Part shown: positions 1 through 9,921 of the stretch, piece by piece | How the letters are laid out: each line of letters starts with the position of its first letter | Position numbering within the stretch: the first letter of the stretch is position 1 | Assembly (NCBI GenBank): GCA_000719695.1 | Contig: JOHN01000034.1 | Coordinates: 1-64,000, forward strand | DNA: 64,000 nt | From: Streptomyces sp. NRRL F-6131 | GTDB taxonomy: Bacteria > Actinomycetota > Actinomycetes > Streptomycetales > Streptomycetaceae | Reading direction: 5' to 3' | Notes under the pieces: generated by a model | What the model saw: only the letters and a program-made list of their open reading frames with translations | Databases searched by the model: none | What the model was told of the DNA's origin: nothing | Made by a program: the position numbers and the translations under genes

Positions 1-47
1 CCCTCCCCCGCCCCCACCGGCCCCGCCGCGACCGCCGAGGTGACCCG

Positions 48-1337
48 ATGACGGACCGCCCGCTCAAGCAGATCCACCTCGCCGCGCACTTCCCCGGCGT
101 CAACAACACCACCGTGTGGACCGACCCGGCCGCCGGCAGCCAGATCGCCTTCGACTCCTTCCGCCACCTCGCCGAGACGGCCGAGCGCGGGCGCTTCGAC
201 TTCCTCTTCCTCGCCGAGGGCCTGCGACTGCGCGAGGTCAAGGGCCGGATCCACGACCTGGACGTGGTCGGCCGCCCCGAGTCGATCACCGTGCTGGGCG
301 CGCTGGCCGCCGTCACCAGCCGGCTGGGGCTGGCCGCGACCGTCAACACCACCTTCAACGAGCCGTACGAGCTGGCCCGCCGCTTCGCCTCGCTGGACCA
401 CCTCTCCGCCGGCCGCGCCGCCTGGAACGTGGTCACCTCCTCGGACGCCTTCACGGGGGAGAACTTCCGCCGCGGCGGCTACCTCGACCGGGCCGACCGC
501 TACACCCGGGCCGCCGAGTTCGTGCAGCTCGCCCGGGAGTTCTGGGACGCGGCGGGCACCGGCACGGTCAGCCACCGGGGCCCGCAGTTCGACGTCGAGG
601 GGACCCTCTCGGTGCCCCGTCCGCCGCAGGGCCACCCGGTGGTGATCCAGGCGGGCGACTCCGACGAGGGCCGCGAGTTCGCCGCCGCCACCGCCGACGT
701 GGTCTTCAGCCGACACTCCACCCTGGCCGCCGGGCAGGCCTTCCACGCCGACGTGAAGCGGCGGCTGGCCGCGTACGGGCGCAAGCCGGACGAGCTGAAG
801 ATCATGCCCGGGGTCACCTACGTCCTGGGCGACACGGAGGAGGAGGCCGTCGAACGGGCCGCCGAGATCCGCCGCGCCCAGGTGAGCCCGGCCACCGCGA
901 TCGCCCAGCTGGAGCAGGTCTGGGGCATCGACCTCTCCGACCACGACGTGGACGGCCCGCTGCCGAGCGTCGACCCGGTCCGCGACTCGGGCCTCGTCCA
1001 GGGCCGCACCTCGCTCGGCGACCCCCTGGAGATCGCCGCCAAGTGGCGGGCGGTGGCGGCCGAGAAGGGGCTCAGCAGCCGCGAGCTGGTGATCGAGGTG
1101 ACCGGCCGGCAGTCCTTCGTCGGCACCCCGCGCAGCGTCGCCGAGCAGCTCGACCGGCACGTGCAGAGCGACGCGGCGGACGGTTTCATCCTCGTCCCGC
1201 ACCTCACCCCGGGCGGGCTGGACGCGTTCGTGGACACCGTGGTGCCGCTGCTCCAGGAGCGCGGGGTGTTCCGCACCGACTACACCGGGACGACGCTGCG
1301 CGACCACCTCGGCCTGCCGGTCCCCGGCCGACGCTGA
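48..1337 (+). CDS. LLM-class flavin-dependent monooxygenase (NtaA/SnaA/DszA type)
   Basis: The 429-residue product has the features of the bacterial-luciferase-like FMNH2-dependent monooxygenases of the NtaA/SnaA/DszA group: N-terminal HLAAHFPGVNNTTVW, the RFDFLFLAEG strand, SITVLGALAAVTSRLGL, the NVVTSSDAFTGENF segment and HPVVIQAGDSDEG. The length is normal for the family. Members oxidise varied substrates (nitrilotriacetate, pristinamycin precursor, sulfones) with FMNH2 from a separate reductase; the substrate cannot be told here and no reductase lies nearby. The ATG is preceded by GAGGTGA. It stands alone and converges with the regulator to its right. Confidence 0.85.
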   Translation: MTDRPLKQIHLAAHFPGVNNTTVWTDPAAGSQIAFDSFRHLAETAERGRFDFLFLAEGLRLREVKGRIHDLDVVGRPESITVLGALAAVTSRLGLAATVNTTFNEPYELARRFASLDHLSAGRAAWNVVTSSDAFTGENFRRGGYLDRADRYTRAAEFVQLAREFWDAAGTGTVSHRGPQFDVEGTLSVPRPPQGHPVVIQAGDSDEGREFAAATADVVFSRHSTLAAGQAFHADVKRRLAAYGRKPDELKIMPGVTYVLGDTEEEAVERAAEIRRAQVSPATAIAQLEQVWGIDLSDHDVDGPLPSVDPVRDSGLVQGRTSLGDPLEIAAKWRAVAAEKGLSSRELVIEVTGRQSFVGTPRSVAEQLDRHVQSDAADGFILVPHLTPGGLDAFVDTVVPLLQERGVFRTDYTGTTLRDHLGLPVPGRR

Positions 1338-1378
1338 TCCCGCCGGTCCGGTCGGGTCGGCCGGTCCGGCCGGGTCGC

Positions 1379-2413
1379 TCAGACCCGGCCGAGCCGGGCA
1401 GCCTGCACACCGGCCTGGAAGCGGCTCTCCGCGCCCAGGTCGGCGGTCAGTTCGGCGACCAGCCGGCGCACCGTCCGCTCGGACAGCTCCAGTTTGCGGG
1501 CGATCGCCGCGTCGGTCCGACCGGCGGCCAGCAGGCGCAGCACCTCGTCGTGGCGGCCCGTCATGTGCACGGCCCCGGGGAGGAGTTCGGGCGGCGTCCA
1601 GGCGGCCGACCAGAAGTACTCGAACAGTTCGGCGACCAGGGCCACCAGCGCCGGTTCGCGCACCACCACCGCCGCCTCCGCCACCTCCGCCTCCGCACCG
1701 GCGCCCGCGTCGGAGCCGGAGCCCGGGGCGGGCAGGATCGCCAGCCGGGCGTCGACCACGATCAGCCGCAGCGGCAGCGAGTGCGCCACCCTGATCCGCG
1801 CCCCGGCCGCCGTCAGCTCCCGGACGTGCGCCAGCACGGCCGGCCGGCGCAGCGCGGCCGCCGGGTGGACGGTGCGCAGCGCGACGCCGTGCGCGAGGGC
1901 GAGGCGTTCGCGGGCGAGCCGGCCGGTGAGCGCGGGGCCGGAGAGGTCCTGACCGGGGCGCAGCGAGAGGGCCTCGGTGCGGGCGCCGCGGGCGGCGTCC
2001 TCCAGCAGCGCGGCGATCCGGTCGGCGCCGTGGACGAGTTCGAGCGCGGCGTGGGCGCGGTGGCGGTGCTGGACGGGCAGGTAGCCGCTGTGCAGTCGGT
2101 CGACGGTGTCGCGGGCCCGGTGCAGGGCGCCGACCAGGTCGGTGACCTGCCGGTCGGCGTCGAGCAGCAGTTGCCGGACGGCGGTGTCCACGGAGACCGC
2201 CGCGTGCTCGGCGGACGGGCCGGCGGCCGACGGAGCAGGGGCGGACGGGCCGGCGGCGGTGGGCTGGAGCAGGCCGAGGCCGAGCAGTTCGGCGGTGGCG
2301 GCGGCGAGCCGGGGCCGGTCCCAGTCGGGGAGCAACTCGGCTGCGGGGCGGCCTGGTTCGGCGAGGAGTCGGGCGTAGAGCCGGGTGGCGTCCCGGTCGG
2401 CGGGGCTCTCCAT
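1379..2413 (-). CDS. LuxR-type transcriptional regulator
   Basis: A 344-residue protein with a LuxR-like helix-turn-helix at the C-terminus (about residues 285-340; key run ARKLELSERTVRRLVAELTADL). The N-terminal part (PADRDATRLYARLLAEPGRPAAELL) looks like a TrmB/winged-helix segment, followed by an Ala/Pro-rich stretch near residue 60 and a central domain with the sequence AHGVALRTVHPAA. This architecture is common among streptomycete orphan regulators. No phospho-acceptor receiver domain is visible. It is divergent from ilvE, with 152 bases between the starts, but a regulatory link is only a guess. Confidence 0.75.
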   Translation of the reverse strand: MESPADRDATRLYARLLAEPGRPAAELLPDWDRPRLAAATAELLGLGLLQPTAAGPSAPAPSAAGPSAEHAAVSVDTAVRQLLLDADRQVTDLVGALHRARDTVDRLHSGYLPVQHRHRAHAALELVHGADRIAALLEDAARGARTEALSLRPGQDLSGPALTGRLARERLALAHGVALRTVHPAAALRRPAVLAHVRELTAAGARIRVAHSLPLRLIVVDARLAILPAPGSGSDAGAGAEAEVAEAAVVVREPALVALVAELFEYFWSAAWTPPELLPGAVHMTGRHDEVLRLLAAGRTDAAIARKLELSERTVRRLVAELTADLGAESRFQAGVQAARLGRV

Positions 2414-2565
2414 CGGCGCAGCCTAGTGACGGGCCGGACCGGTCCGCCCGGGTTTCCACGGAGTGGGACGACGCGGCGCCGGCGGCTCTTCCGGTCCCGG
2501 TCATGGCCGGTTCCGGCAGCGGCCGGGCGGCTGACCCGGGGCGGTCCGGTGGCCAGGATGGCGCC

Positions 2566-3516
2566 ATGACCGCTCTTCCCGAAGCTTCGACGATCTGGCT
2601 GGACGGCGCGCTGGTGCCCTGGCACGCGGCGACCACGCACGTCCTCACCCACGGCCTGCACTACGGCACCGGGGTCCTGGAGGGGACCCGGGCGTTCGCC
2701 ACGGCGGACGGCCCGGCGGTGTTCCGGCTGCCCGAGCACCTGCGCCGGCTGGACCGCAGTGCCCGGATGCTGCGGATGGAACTCCCGTACGGTGTGGACG
2801 AACTGGCGAAGGCCACGGTGGAGCTGGTGCGGGCCAACGGCCACCGCTCCTGCTACCTGCGGCACTTCGCGTTCCTGGGCTACGGCGCGATGGGCCTGGA
2901 CATGCGCTCCTCACCGACCACGACGGCGATCGCGAGCTGGGACTGGCACGCCCAACTGCCGGACGCCGGGGGCGGGATCCGGCTGAAGACCAGCAGTTGG
3001 CGGCGGACCGACCCGAACGCGGTGCCGCCGGCGGCGAAGGCCACCGGTCCGTACCTCAACTCGGTGCTGGCCCGCCGGGAGGCGACCGACGCGGGTTACG
3101 ACGAGGCCCTGCTGCTCGGCGCGGACGGCACGGTGAGCGAGTGCACCGGGGAGAACGTGTTCGTGGTCCGCGACGGTGTGCTGCGCACGCCGCCGGCGAG
3201 CGCGGGCGCGCTGGAGGGGATCACCCAGGACACCGTGCTGACCCTGGCCCGTGACCTGGGGGTGCCGGTGCGGGTGGAGGCGCTGCTGCGTTCGGACCTG
3301 TACGCGGCGGACGAGGTGTTCCTGTGCGGGACGGCGGCCGGGGTGGTGGCGGTGCGTTCGCTGGACGACCGGGCGCTGCCGGCCGCCCCGGGCCCGCTGA
3401 CGGCGCGGTTGCGGGCGGCCTACGAGGCGGCCGTGTCGGGTGCGGACGAGCGCTACCGGCACTGGCTGACCTTCGTGGCGGGGCCCGGGACCGGCGGGGC
3501 GGCTCAGATCTCGTAG
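2566..3516 (+). CDS. ilvE: Branched-chain amino acid aminotransferase (fold-type IV PLP enzyme)
   Basis: A 316-residue PLP fold-IV transaminase that interconverts Val/Leu/Ile and their 2-oxo acids in the cytosol. Recognisable segments are IWLDGALVPW at the N-terminus, THGLHYGTGVLEGTR, the KATGPYLNSVLARREA block carrying the PLP lysine, and ECTGENVFVVRDG. An upstream in-frame ATG exists at 2503, but the ATG at 2566 follows AGGA and begins where family proteins begin. It is shorter than the IlvE proteins of about 360 residues and matches the short bacterial type, so D-amino-acid aminotransferase or ADC lyase relatives are possible. Its last 13 bases overlap the end of the convergent MBL gene. 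Confidence 0.85.
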   Translation: MTALPEASTIWLDGALVPWHAATTHVLTHGLHYGTGVLEGTRAFATADGPAVFRLPEHLRRLDRSARMLRMELPYGVDELAKATVELVRANGHRSCYLRHFAFLGYGAMGLDMRSSPTTTAIASWDWHAQLPDAGGGIRLKTSSWRRTDPNAVPPAAKATGPYLNSVLARREATDAGYDEALLLGADGTVSECTGENVFVVRDGVLRTPPASAGALEGITQDTVLTLARDLGVPVRVEALLRSDLYAADEVFLCGTAAGVVAVRSLDDRALPAAPGPLTARLRAAYEAAVSGADERYRHWLTFVAGPGTGGAAQIS

Positions 3517-4250
3517 ACCGCGCCGGCCCGGGCGATGTCGACCGGTCCGGGATAGGCGGCGGCCGCGTCCCGCCGGTTGAGTTCGGCGTCGGTCCACGGC
3601 GGGATGTGGGTGAGGACGAGCCGGTGGGCGCCGGCGGCGGTGGCGTGCTCGCCGGCCTCGCGCCCGTTGAGGTGGACGGCGCGGTAGGTGTCGCGGCCGT
3701 CGAGGTAGGCGGCCTCGCAGAGGAAGAGGTCGGCGTCCCGGGCGAGCTCGACGAGTTCGGCGCTCTCGCCGGTGTCGCCGGAGTAGACGAGGGTGCGGCC
3801 GTCGTGTTCGAGGCGGAAGGCGAAGGCGTCGACGGGGTGGTTGACCTGGGCGACATCGATCCGGAAGGGGCCGAGGTCGAAGCGGCCCGGGGTGAGGGTG
3901 CGGAACTCGAACACCTCCTTCATGCCCGGGTTCTCCGGCATGTCGTAGGCGCGGGCCATGCGTTCGGCGGTGCCGGCCGGGCCGTAGACGGGCATCGGCG
4001 CGGGGCAGCCCTCGGCCCGGTAGTTGCGGGCGACCCAGTAGGCGCACAGGTCGACGCAGTGGTCGGCGTGCAGGTGGCTGAGCAGGACGGCGTCGACCTC
4101 GTAGATCGAGACGTACTTCTGGAGGGCGCCGAGCGCGCCGTTGCCGAGGTCGAGCACGATGCGGTAGCCGTCGGCCTCCACCAGGTAGCTGGAGCACGGC
4201 GAGTCGGCCGACGGGAAGCTCCCCGAGCACCCCACCACGGTCAGTTTCAT
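3504..4250 (-). CDS. MBL-fold metal-dependent hydrolase
   Basis: A 248-residue metallo-beta-lactamase-fold protein. The signature HLHADHCVDL (HxHxDH) supplies the two-zinc site, with further ligands likely in the NHPVDAF and YSGDTGES segments. MKLTVVGCSGSFPSADSPCSSYLVE at the start resembles the RNase Z/cyclic-phosphodiesterase-like subgroup. The substrate is unknown. The ATG at 4250 is the natural start. It is convergent with ilvE and overlaps its 3' end by 13 bases. Confidence 0.85.
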   Translation of the reverse strand: MKLTVVGCSGSFPSADSPCSSYLVEADGYRIVLDLGNGALGALQKYVSIYEVDAVLLSHLHADHCVDLCAYWVARNYRAEGCPAPMPVYGPAGTAERMARAYDMPENPGMKEVFEFRTLTPGRFDLGPFRIDVAQVNHPVDAFAFRLEHDGRTLVYSGDTGESAELVELARDADLFLCEAAYLDGRDTYRAVHLNGREAGEHATAAGAHRLVLTHIPPWTDAELNRRDAAAAYPGPVDIARAGAVYEI

Positions 4251-4449
4251 CCGAGCCCCTCCGCCCCGACACGTCCTGGCTGCCGCTGGTCATGACAGCG
4301 GGCCGGGATTACCGGCCGGAGGCGCTGCCCTGCGCGTGTTGTCGAGAGTAAGGGCGGAGCGGCACTTTGCCCCCGTCTCCGTGCCGTGCTGTGGCTGGAA
4401 TCACCAGAACGCCGGGGAGACGGGGGGCGGGCGGTGCCGCGGTGGCGCG

Positions 4450-4498
4450 CCGGCGCGGGCGGGTCGGCGGGGACGGGCCGGCGCGGGCGGGTCGGCGG
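4450..4498. repeat. 21-bp direct repeat, two copies
   Basis: The same 21 bases occur at 4450-4470 and 4478-4498, separated by 7 bases, in the noncoding stretch after the small HTH gene. Both copies are almost pure G/C. No function is evident; it looks like a local duplication. Confidence 0.6.
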
Positions 4499-4505
4499 CG
4501 GCGAG

Positions 4506-4697
4506 TCAGCGGTGGCCGGGCCGTCGGCGGGCCCAGGCCCGGACGGTGTCGGCGTACCAGCGCGGATGGCCGGCGCCGTCGATCACGTCGGGTTCGGGGA
4601 GCAGGCCGTGCCGCCGGTAGTTGCGGACGGTCTCCGGCTGGACGTTGATGTGCCGGGCGATCTCGGCGTAGGACCACAGGTCGGTGCTGCGGTGCAC
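4506..4697 (-). CDS. Small MerR-like/excisionase-type helix-turn-helix protein
   Basis: A 63-residue protein starting at GTG 4697. Nearly the whole chain is a winged-helix DNA-binding fold: LWSYAEIARHINVQPETVRNYRRHGLLPEP, then DGAGHPRWYADTVRAWARRRPG, the arrangement seen in MerR/excisionase-like HTH proteins. It has no effector domain. Several streptomycete genomes carry such a protein close to cysM. It could be a stand-alone regulator; no mobile-element genes surround it that would support an excisionase role. Confidence 0.75.
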   Translation of the reverse strand: MHRSTDLWSYAEIARHINVQPETVRNYRRHGLLPEPDVIDGAGHPRWYADTVRAWARRRPGHR

Positions 4698-4854
4698 GGG
4701 TCACCTCCGCTGGTGCGTGGGGGGACGTTCGTGAGCAGCTTTTCCGGGCCGGGCGGTGGGATCGCCGCGGACCGGACATCGTGGTCGTACCGTGACGAAC
4801 CGGGAACGCGGTACGGACAAATCCCCGATCGTCACGACCGGGGGCCGGGAGGTT

Positions 4855-6184
<1,330 letters not shown>

Positions 6185-6287
6185 GGGTGCGCTCCTGTGC
6201 GAGTCGTGAGGTGGGTGGGCCGCGGAGGGCGCGGCAGGGCGTGACGGCCCGGGGCGGTGGGATCCGCGGCGGGCCGGGACGGGCGGC

Positions 6288-6407
6288 TCAGCGCGAGCGC
6301 GCCGGCGTGCCGGGACAGATCGCGCTGGCGAGCCGGCACAGGTCGATGTGCAGGCGCGCCACGAGGCGGGTGCCCGGGGCCTGGTTGCTCACATCGACGG
6401 AACGCAT
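6288..6407 (-). CDS. Putative cysteine-responsive leader peptide
   Basis: A 39-residue peptide with the core RLVARLHIDLCRLASAIC, the RLHIDLCR-type sequence of the actinobacterial 'putative leader peptide' family found ahead of sulfur and cysteine genes. I chose the ATG at 6407 because a TACGAT -10-like box ends six bases before it, consistent with a leaderless mRNA. Two cysteine codons near the end would make ribosomes stall when Cys-tRNA is short. Between its stop and cysO a 7-bp inverted repeat (6245-6251 with 6270-6276) could act as an attenuator. The family assignment is from memory; the mechanism is inferred. Confidence 0.65.
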   Translation of the reverse strand: MRSVDVSNQAPGTRLVARLHIDLCRLASAICPGTPARSR

Positions 6408-6413
6408 GGGCTC

Positions 6414-6419
6414 ATCGTA
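6414..6419 (-). promoter_or_regulatory. -10 box of the leader-cysO-cysM transcript
   Basis: TACGAT on the minus strand lies six bases upstream of the leader-peptide ATG, placing +1 at or next to the start codon. No -35 consensus is visible at 16-19 bp. Confidence 0.45.
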
Positions 6420-6505
6420 TAGATTCCCGGGCCCGCTCCTCCATGCCCGTCTCGGGATCCGGATGCTTTCGTTCCCTATGTCGAGACGGTCCGGGAACGG
6501 CAACG

Positions 6506-6537
6506 GCCCGCCGACCGCTCGCGGACGGTCGACGGGC
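6506..6537 (-). terminator. Terminator after mec
   Basis: GCCCGTCGACCG pairs with CGGTCGGCGGGC (12 bp, one G-U pair, 8-base loop) 21 bases after the mec stop codon. It isolates mec from the leader-cysO-cysM transcript. Confidence 0.7.
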
Positions 6538-6557
6538 CTCGCCCAGGTGGGTGCGGG

Positions 6558-6989
6558 TCAGGCCGCGTGGGCCTCGACGACCTGGACGTCTTCCTCCGTG
6601 ATCACACCGTCCACGATGCGGAACGAGCGGAACTCGTACGGGTCGTCGGCACCGTTGCCGTCGGCGGTGGAGACCAGGACGTAGTGGGCGTTCGGCTCGG
6701 AGGCGTAGCTCACGTCGGTGCGCGAGGGGTACGCCTCGGTGGCGGTGTGCGAGTGGTAGACGACCACGGGCTCCTCGTCCCGGTCGTCCATCTCGCGGTA
6801 GAGCTTGAGCAGGTCGCCCGAGTCGAACTCGTAGAAGGTGGGCGAGCGGGCCGCGTTGAGCATCGGGACGAACCGCTCGGGGCGGTCGCTGCCCTCCGGA
6901 CCGGCGACCACGCCGCAGGCCTCGTCCGGGTGGTCCGCGCGGGCGTGGGCGACGATCGCGTCGCGCAGTTCTCGGGTGATGGTCAGCAT
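6558..6989 (-). CDS. mec: JAMM/MPN+ metalloprotease Mec, processing CysO
   Basis: A 143-residue Mov34/MPN/PAD-1 protein. It shows the JAMM set: the glutamate of DEACG near residue 23 and the zinc motif YHSHTATEAYPSRTDVSYA (HxH-x7-S-x2-D). In Mycobacterium, Mec releases cysteine from the CysO-cysteine adduct made by CysM; here it may also trim the two extra residues after the CysO Gly-Gly. It is probably leaderless: a TATCCT box (6996-7001) ends six bases before the ATG and there is no Shine-Dalgarno sequence. Confidence 0.9.
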   Translation of the reverse strand: MLTITRELRDAIVAHARADHPDEACGVVAGPEGSDRPERFVPMLNAARSPTFYEFDSGDLLKLYREMDDRDEEPVVVYHSHTATEAYPSRTDVSYASEPNAHYVLVSTADGNGADDPYEFRSFRIVDGVITEEDVQVVEAHAA

Positions 6990-7105
6990 GGCGTCAGGAT
7001 AGCCACGCCCCGGCGGTGGTCCGCCGGGGCGTCCACGACGGCCCGGGCCGGGGCCGGCGGGCGCGCGGCCCGGACCCGGCCGGTGGGCGCGCGGCCGCCG
7101 CCCCG

Positions 7106-8560
7106 TCACCGGGTGCCGGTGTCCCCGCCGCCCGCGTGCAGGTGGTCGTGGGCGACGGCGTGCACCGCCGCGGGGCTGCGGCGCTTGAGCACCTGGTAGC
7201 CGATGACCAGCAGCACGGCCCAGGCCGGGAAGACGTACAGCGAGATCCGGTTGTCCGCGTCCAGGCCGATCAGCACGACCACGAGCACCAGGAAGGCGAG
7301 CGCGGCCCAGCTGGCCCAGACGCCGCCGGGCGCCTTGAAGCTCGGCGGCGGCAGGTGGCCGCCCTTCCAGGCCTTCCGGTAGCGGATCTGGCAGATCAGG
7401 ATCATCGCCCAGGTCCACAGGCCGCAGACGGTGGCGACCGAGGTGATGTACTCGAACGCCCGGGCCGGGACGAGGGCGTTGAGCAGCACGCCGAGGCCCA
7501 TCAGCAGGCAGGACAGGGTGATCGCGACGGCCGGGGTGCGGTGGGAGTTGAGCCGGGTCAGCCCCTTGGGCGCCTGTCCGCGCAGCGCGAGGTCGCGGAG
7601 CATCCGGCCGGTGGAGTACATGCCGGAGTTGCAGGAGGAGAGCGCGGCGGTGAGCACCACGAAGTTGATGATGCCGGCCGCGGCGGGGATGCCGATCTTG
7701 CCGAAGGCGGCGACGAACGGGCTGACGCCGGGCTGGAACTCGGTCCACGGCACCAGCGACAGGATGACCACCAGGGCGCCGATGTAGAACAGCGCGATGC
7801 GCCACGGCAGGGTGTTGATGGCGCGCGGGAGGGTCTTCTGCGGGTTCTCGCTCTCGCCCGCGGTGACGCCGACGAGTTCGACGCCCAGGTAGGCGAACAT
7901 GACGATCTGCAGGGTCATCACGGTGGCGCCGATGCCCTTGGGGAAGAAGCCGCCGTTCTCCCACAGGTGGGTGATCGAGGCGGTGTCCCCGGCGTCGCTG
8001 AACCCGAGGGTGAGCACGCCGACGCCGATCAGGATCATGCCGATGATGGCGGTCACCTTGACCATGGAGAACCAGAACTCGATCTCGCCGAAGAGCTTCA
8101 CTGAGATGAGGTTGGCCGCGTAGAGGATCACCAGGAAGACCAGCGCGCTGAGCCACTGCGGGATGTCGGGCGCCCAGAACCGCACGTAGACGGCCGCGGC
8201 GGTGGTCTCGGCCATGCCGGTGACCACCCAGAACAGCCAGTACGTCCAGCCCGTCACATAGCCGGCGAAGGGGCCGAGGAACTCCCGCGCGTACTCGGCG
8301 AAGCTCCCGGACACCGGGCGGTAGGTGAGCAGCTCGCCGAGCGCCCGCATGATCGCGAAGATCACCACGCCGGCGACCGCGTAGGACAGGATCAGGCTGG
8401 GGCCGGACTTCGAGATCGCGGTGCCCGCGCCGAGGAAGAGTCCGGTGCCGATCGCGCCGCCGATCGCGATCATCTGGATCTGACGGCTGCCGAGCCCCCG
8501 CTCGTAGCCCTCCTCGTCCGGTTTCGCGTCGACGACCTCGTCGTAGAGCTGTTCGGCCAT
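7106..8560 (-). CDS. Amino acid permease (APC superfamily)
   Basis: A 484-residue transporter with about 12 membrane helices. The N-terminal signature RQIQMIAIGGAIGTGLFLGAGTAI and VSGSFAEYAREFLGPFAGYVTGWTYWLFWV place it in the AAT subfamily of proton-coupled permeases (GABA, proline, lysine and aromatic permeases); the exact substrate is not readable. I chose the ATG at 8560 (MAEQLYDEV) rather than the longer frame because cytosolic N-termini of this family start about 35 residues before helix 1. It is transcribed alone, 116 bases upstream of mec. Confidence 0.88.
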   Translation of the reverse strand: MAEQLYDEVVDAKPDEEGYERGLGSRQIQMIAIGGAIGTGLFLGAGTAISKSGPSLILSYAVAGVVIFAIMRALGELLTYRPVSGSFAEYAREFLGPFAGYVTGWTYWLFWVVTGMAETTAAAVYVRFWAPDIPQWLSALVFLVILYAANLISVKLFGEIEFWFSMVKVTAIIGMILIGVGVLTLGFSDAGDTASITHLWENGGFFPKGIGATVMTLQIVMFAYLGVELVGVTAGESENPQKTLPRAINTLPWRIALFYIGALVVILSLVPWTEFQPGVSPFVAAFGKIGIPAAAGIINFVVLTAALSSCNSGMYSTGRMLRDLALRGQAPKGLTRLNSHRTPAVAITLSCLLMGLGVLLNALVPARAFEYITSVATVCGLWTWAMILICQIRYRKAWKGGHLPPPSFKAPGGVWASWAALAFLVLVVVLIGLDADNRISLYVFPAWAVLLVIGYQVLKRRSPAAVHAVAHDHLHAGGGDTGTR

Positions 8561-8702
8561 GCTGCACCGTCCTGGATGGGATCTCGTGGTGGGACTCGTG
8601 GGGGGTGGGGAGCAGTCGTACCACGCACGATCCGGATAGCGGTGTCCATCTGAGCGATATTTGAGCATGTCCCGATAGGGTTTCGCCCGTTTTGACCGGA
8701 AA

Positions 8703-8745
8703 AGCCCCGGCCACCCGTCCAGCATGCGGACGGGCGGCCGGGGCT
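8703..8745 (-). terminator. Terminator after the clpS-DUF2017 operon
   Basis: An 18-bp stem with one mismatch (8703-8720 with 8728-8745, 7-base loop) is followed on the minus strand by TTT. It lies 45 bases after the DUF2017 stop codon. Confidence 0.75.
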
Positions 8746-8789
8746 GCCCCGTACGGGGGAGACCCGGTCCGGGGCGCGGCCCCGGGGCC

Positions 8790-9365
8790 TCAGTCGGTCA
8801 TCGCCTCCAGCAGCGACTCCTGGAGCGCGCCGAGCCACAGGTAGGCCATCACCAGCGGCTTGCGGTCGTCGGTGTCCGGCAGGTCGTACAGGCCCTGCTC
8901 GTCCTCGTCGGTGACCCCCAGGCGCACGCCCAGGGTCAGCCGCAGGTCGTTGAGCGCGCCCAGCCAGCGCAGGCACCGGGCGGCGTCCAGCTTGACCGTC
9001 CCACCCTCGCCGCCCAGCCCGTCCAGGGTGCGGACGACCTGCAGCGCGTCCTCCCGCTTGCGGGTCCGCAGGTCCGGCTCGGTGTAGCGGCGGAACTCCC
9101 CGGCGGCCTCCCGGGACTCCGGGTCGGACGGCTCCGCGGGATCGCCGTAGGCGTCCGGGAAGAGCCGGGCCAGCGCCGGGTCCGCGGGCGCCTCGGTCGG
9201 CCCCTCGGCGAACAGCGCCGCCAGCGGGTCGCCGCCGTCCGCGGCCGGGCCCGGCCCGATCAGCTCCAGCATCTGCACTTCCAGCGAGCGCAGGATGGAG
9301 GCCTCCAGCTCGTCCAGCGCGAGCACCGCGCCCCCGCCACCGGCACTCTCGAACAACCCAGCCAT
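8790..9365 (-). CDS. DUF2017 family protein
   Basis: A 191-residue acidic cytosolic protein of the DUF2017 family, an actinobacterial protein almost always encoded next to clpS. Visible conserved parts are LDELEASILRSLEVQMLELIGP, DALQVVRTLDGL and the C-terminal RKPLVMAYLWLGALQESLLEAM. No catalytic motif is evident. It follows clpS by 65 bases on the same strand, so a role linked to ClpS/ClpC proteolysis is plausible but unproven. Confidence 0.8.
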   Translation of the reverse strand: MAGLFESAGGGGAVLALDELEASILRSLEVQMLELIGPGPAADGGDPLAALFAEGPTEAPADPALARLFPDAYGDPAEPSDPESREAAGEFRRYTEPDLRTRKREDALQVVRTLDGLGGEGGTVKLDAARCLRWLGALNDLRLTLGVRLGVTDEDEQGLYDLPDTDDRKPLVMAYLWLGALQESLLEAMTD

Positions 9366-9430
9366 CGGTATCGGTCAGCCCGTCTTCGTCTTCGTCGTTT
9401 GCCCTGGCCCGTGGCGGTGGTGCCGCGGCC

Positions 9431-9724
9431 TCAGTCGTGCTGCAGGGTGGCCCAGAGCCCGTAGCCGTGCATCGCCTGCACGTCGCGCTCCATCTCCTCG
9501 CGCGAGCCGCTGGAGACCACGGCCCGGCCCTTGGTGTGCACCTCCATCATGAGCTTCCTGGCCTTGTCCTTCGGGTAGCCGAAGTAGGCCTGGAAGACGT
9601 ACTGGACGTAGCTCATCAGGTTGACCGGGTCGTTGTGCACGATGGTGACCCAGGGGGTGTCCGGCTCCGTCACCGGTACGCCCTCGACCTCGGGGCGCTC
9701 GATCTCCACGGGCGCGACACTCAC
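9431..9724 (-). CDS. clpS: ATP-dependent Clp protease adaptor ClpS
   Basis: A 97-residue adaptor that delivers N-degron substrates to the Clp ATPase. It has [22 protein letters not shown], where the Asn-Asp lines the N-degron pocket, [25 protein letters not shown], and the conserved C-terminal half. The start is GTG at 9724. The N-terminal extension of about 20 residues is Pro/Glu-rich, as usual for the flexible ClpS tail that enters the ATPase pore. Confidence 0.93.
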   Translation of the reverse strand: MSVAPVEIERPEVEGVPVTEPDTPWVTIVHNDPVNLMSYVQYVFQAYFGYPKDKARKLMMEVHTKGRAVVSSGSREEMERDVQAMHGYGLWATLQHD

Positions 9725-9921
9725 CGCCGGGTCCCTCCTGTCGTTCGACTCCCCAGGCGGTTCCCACCTGGCGGGCGCGCGGCCTGCACGTGCCCCTTCA
9801 GCCCCATGCTGCCATCCGGGGGACCTCGGGGCGATTCCGCCCCCGGGCCCGCGACGCGCCGGCGGATGATCTCCCCCGAGAAATCGTCACTTTGACGCTA
9901 AGGGGTAGTAGCATCATCTTC

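Noticed and set aside
116..2569. 817-codon plus-strand frame over the monooxygenase and LuxR-type genes
   Set aside because: It is a GC-driven shadow frame: composition is Arg/Pro/Gly-rich with no domain, and it crosses two well-supported genes in other frames.
4506..4697. Excisionase of a mobile element
   Set aside because: The small HTH protein resembles Xis, but no integrase, att-like repeat or other mobile-element gene is near.
9892..9917. Complete promoter for pncB using TTGACG
   Set aside because: The only TA-type hexamers downstream are 11-14 bp away, too close for a sigma-70 promoter, so no promoter was annotated.
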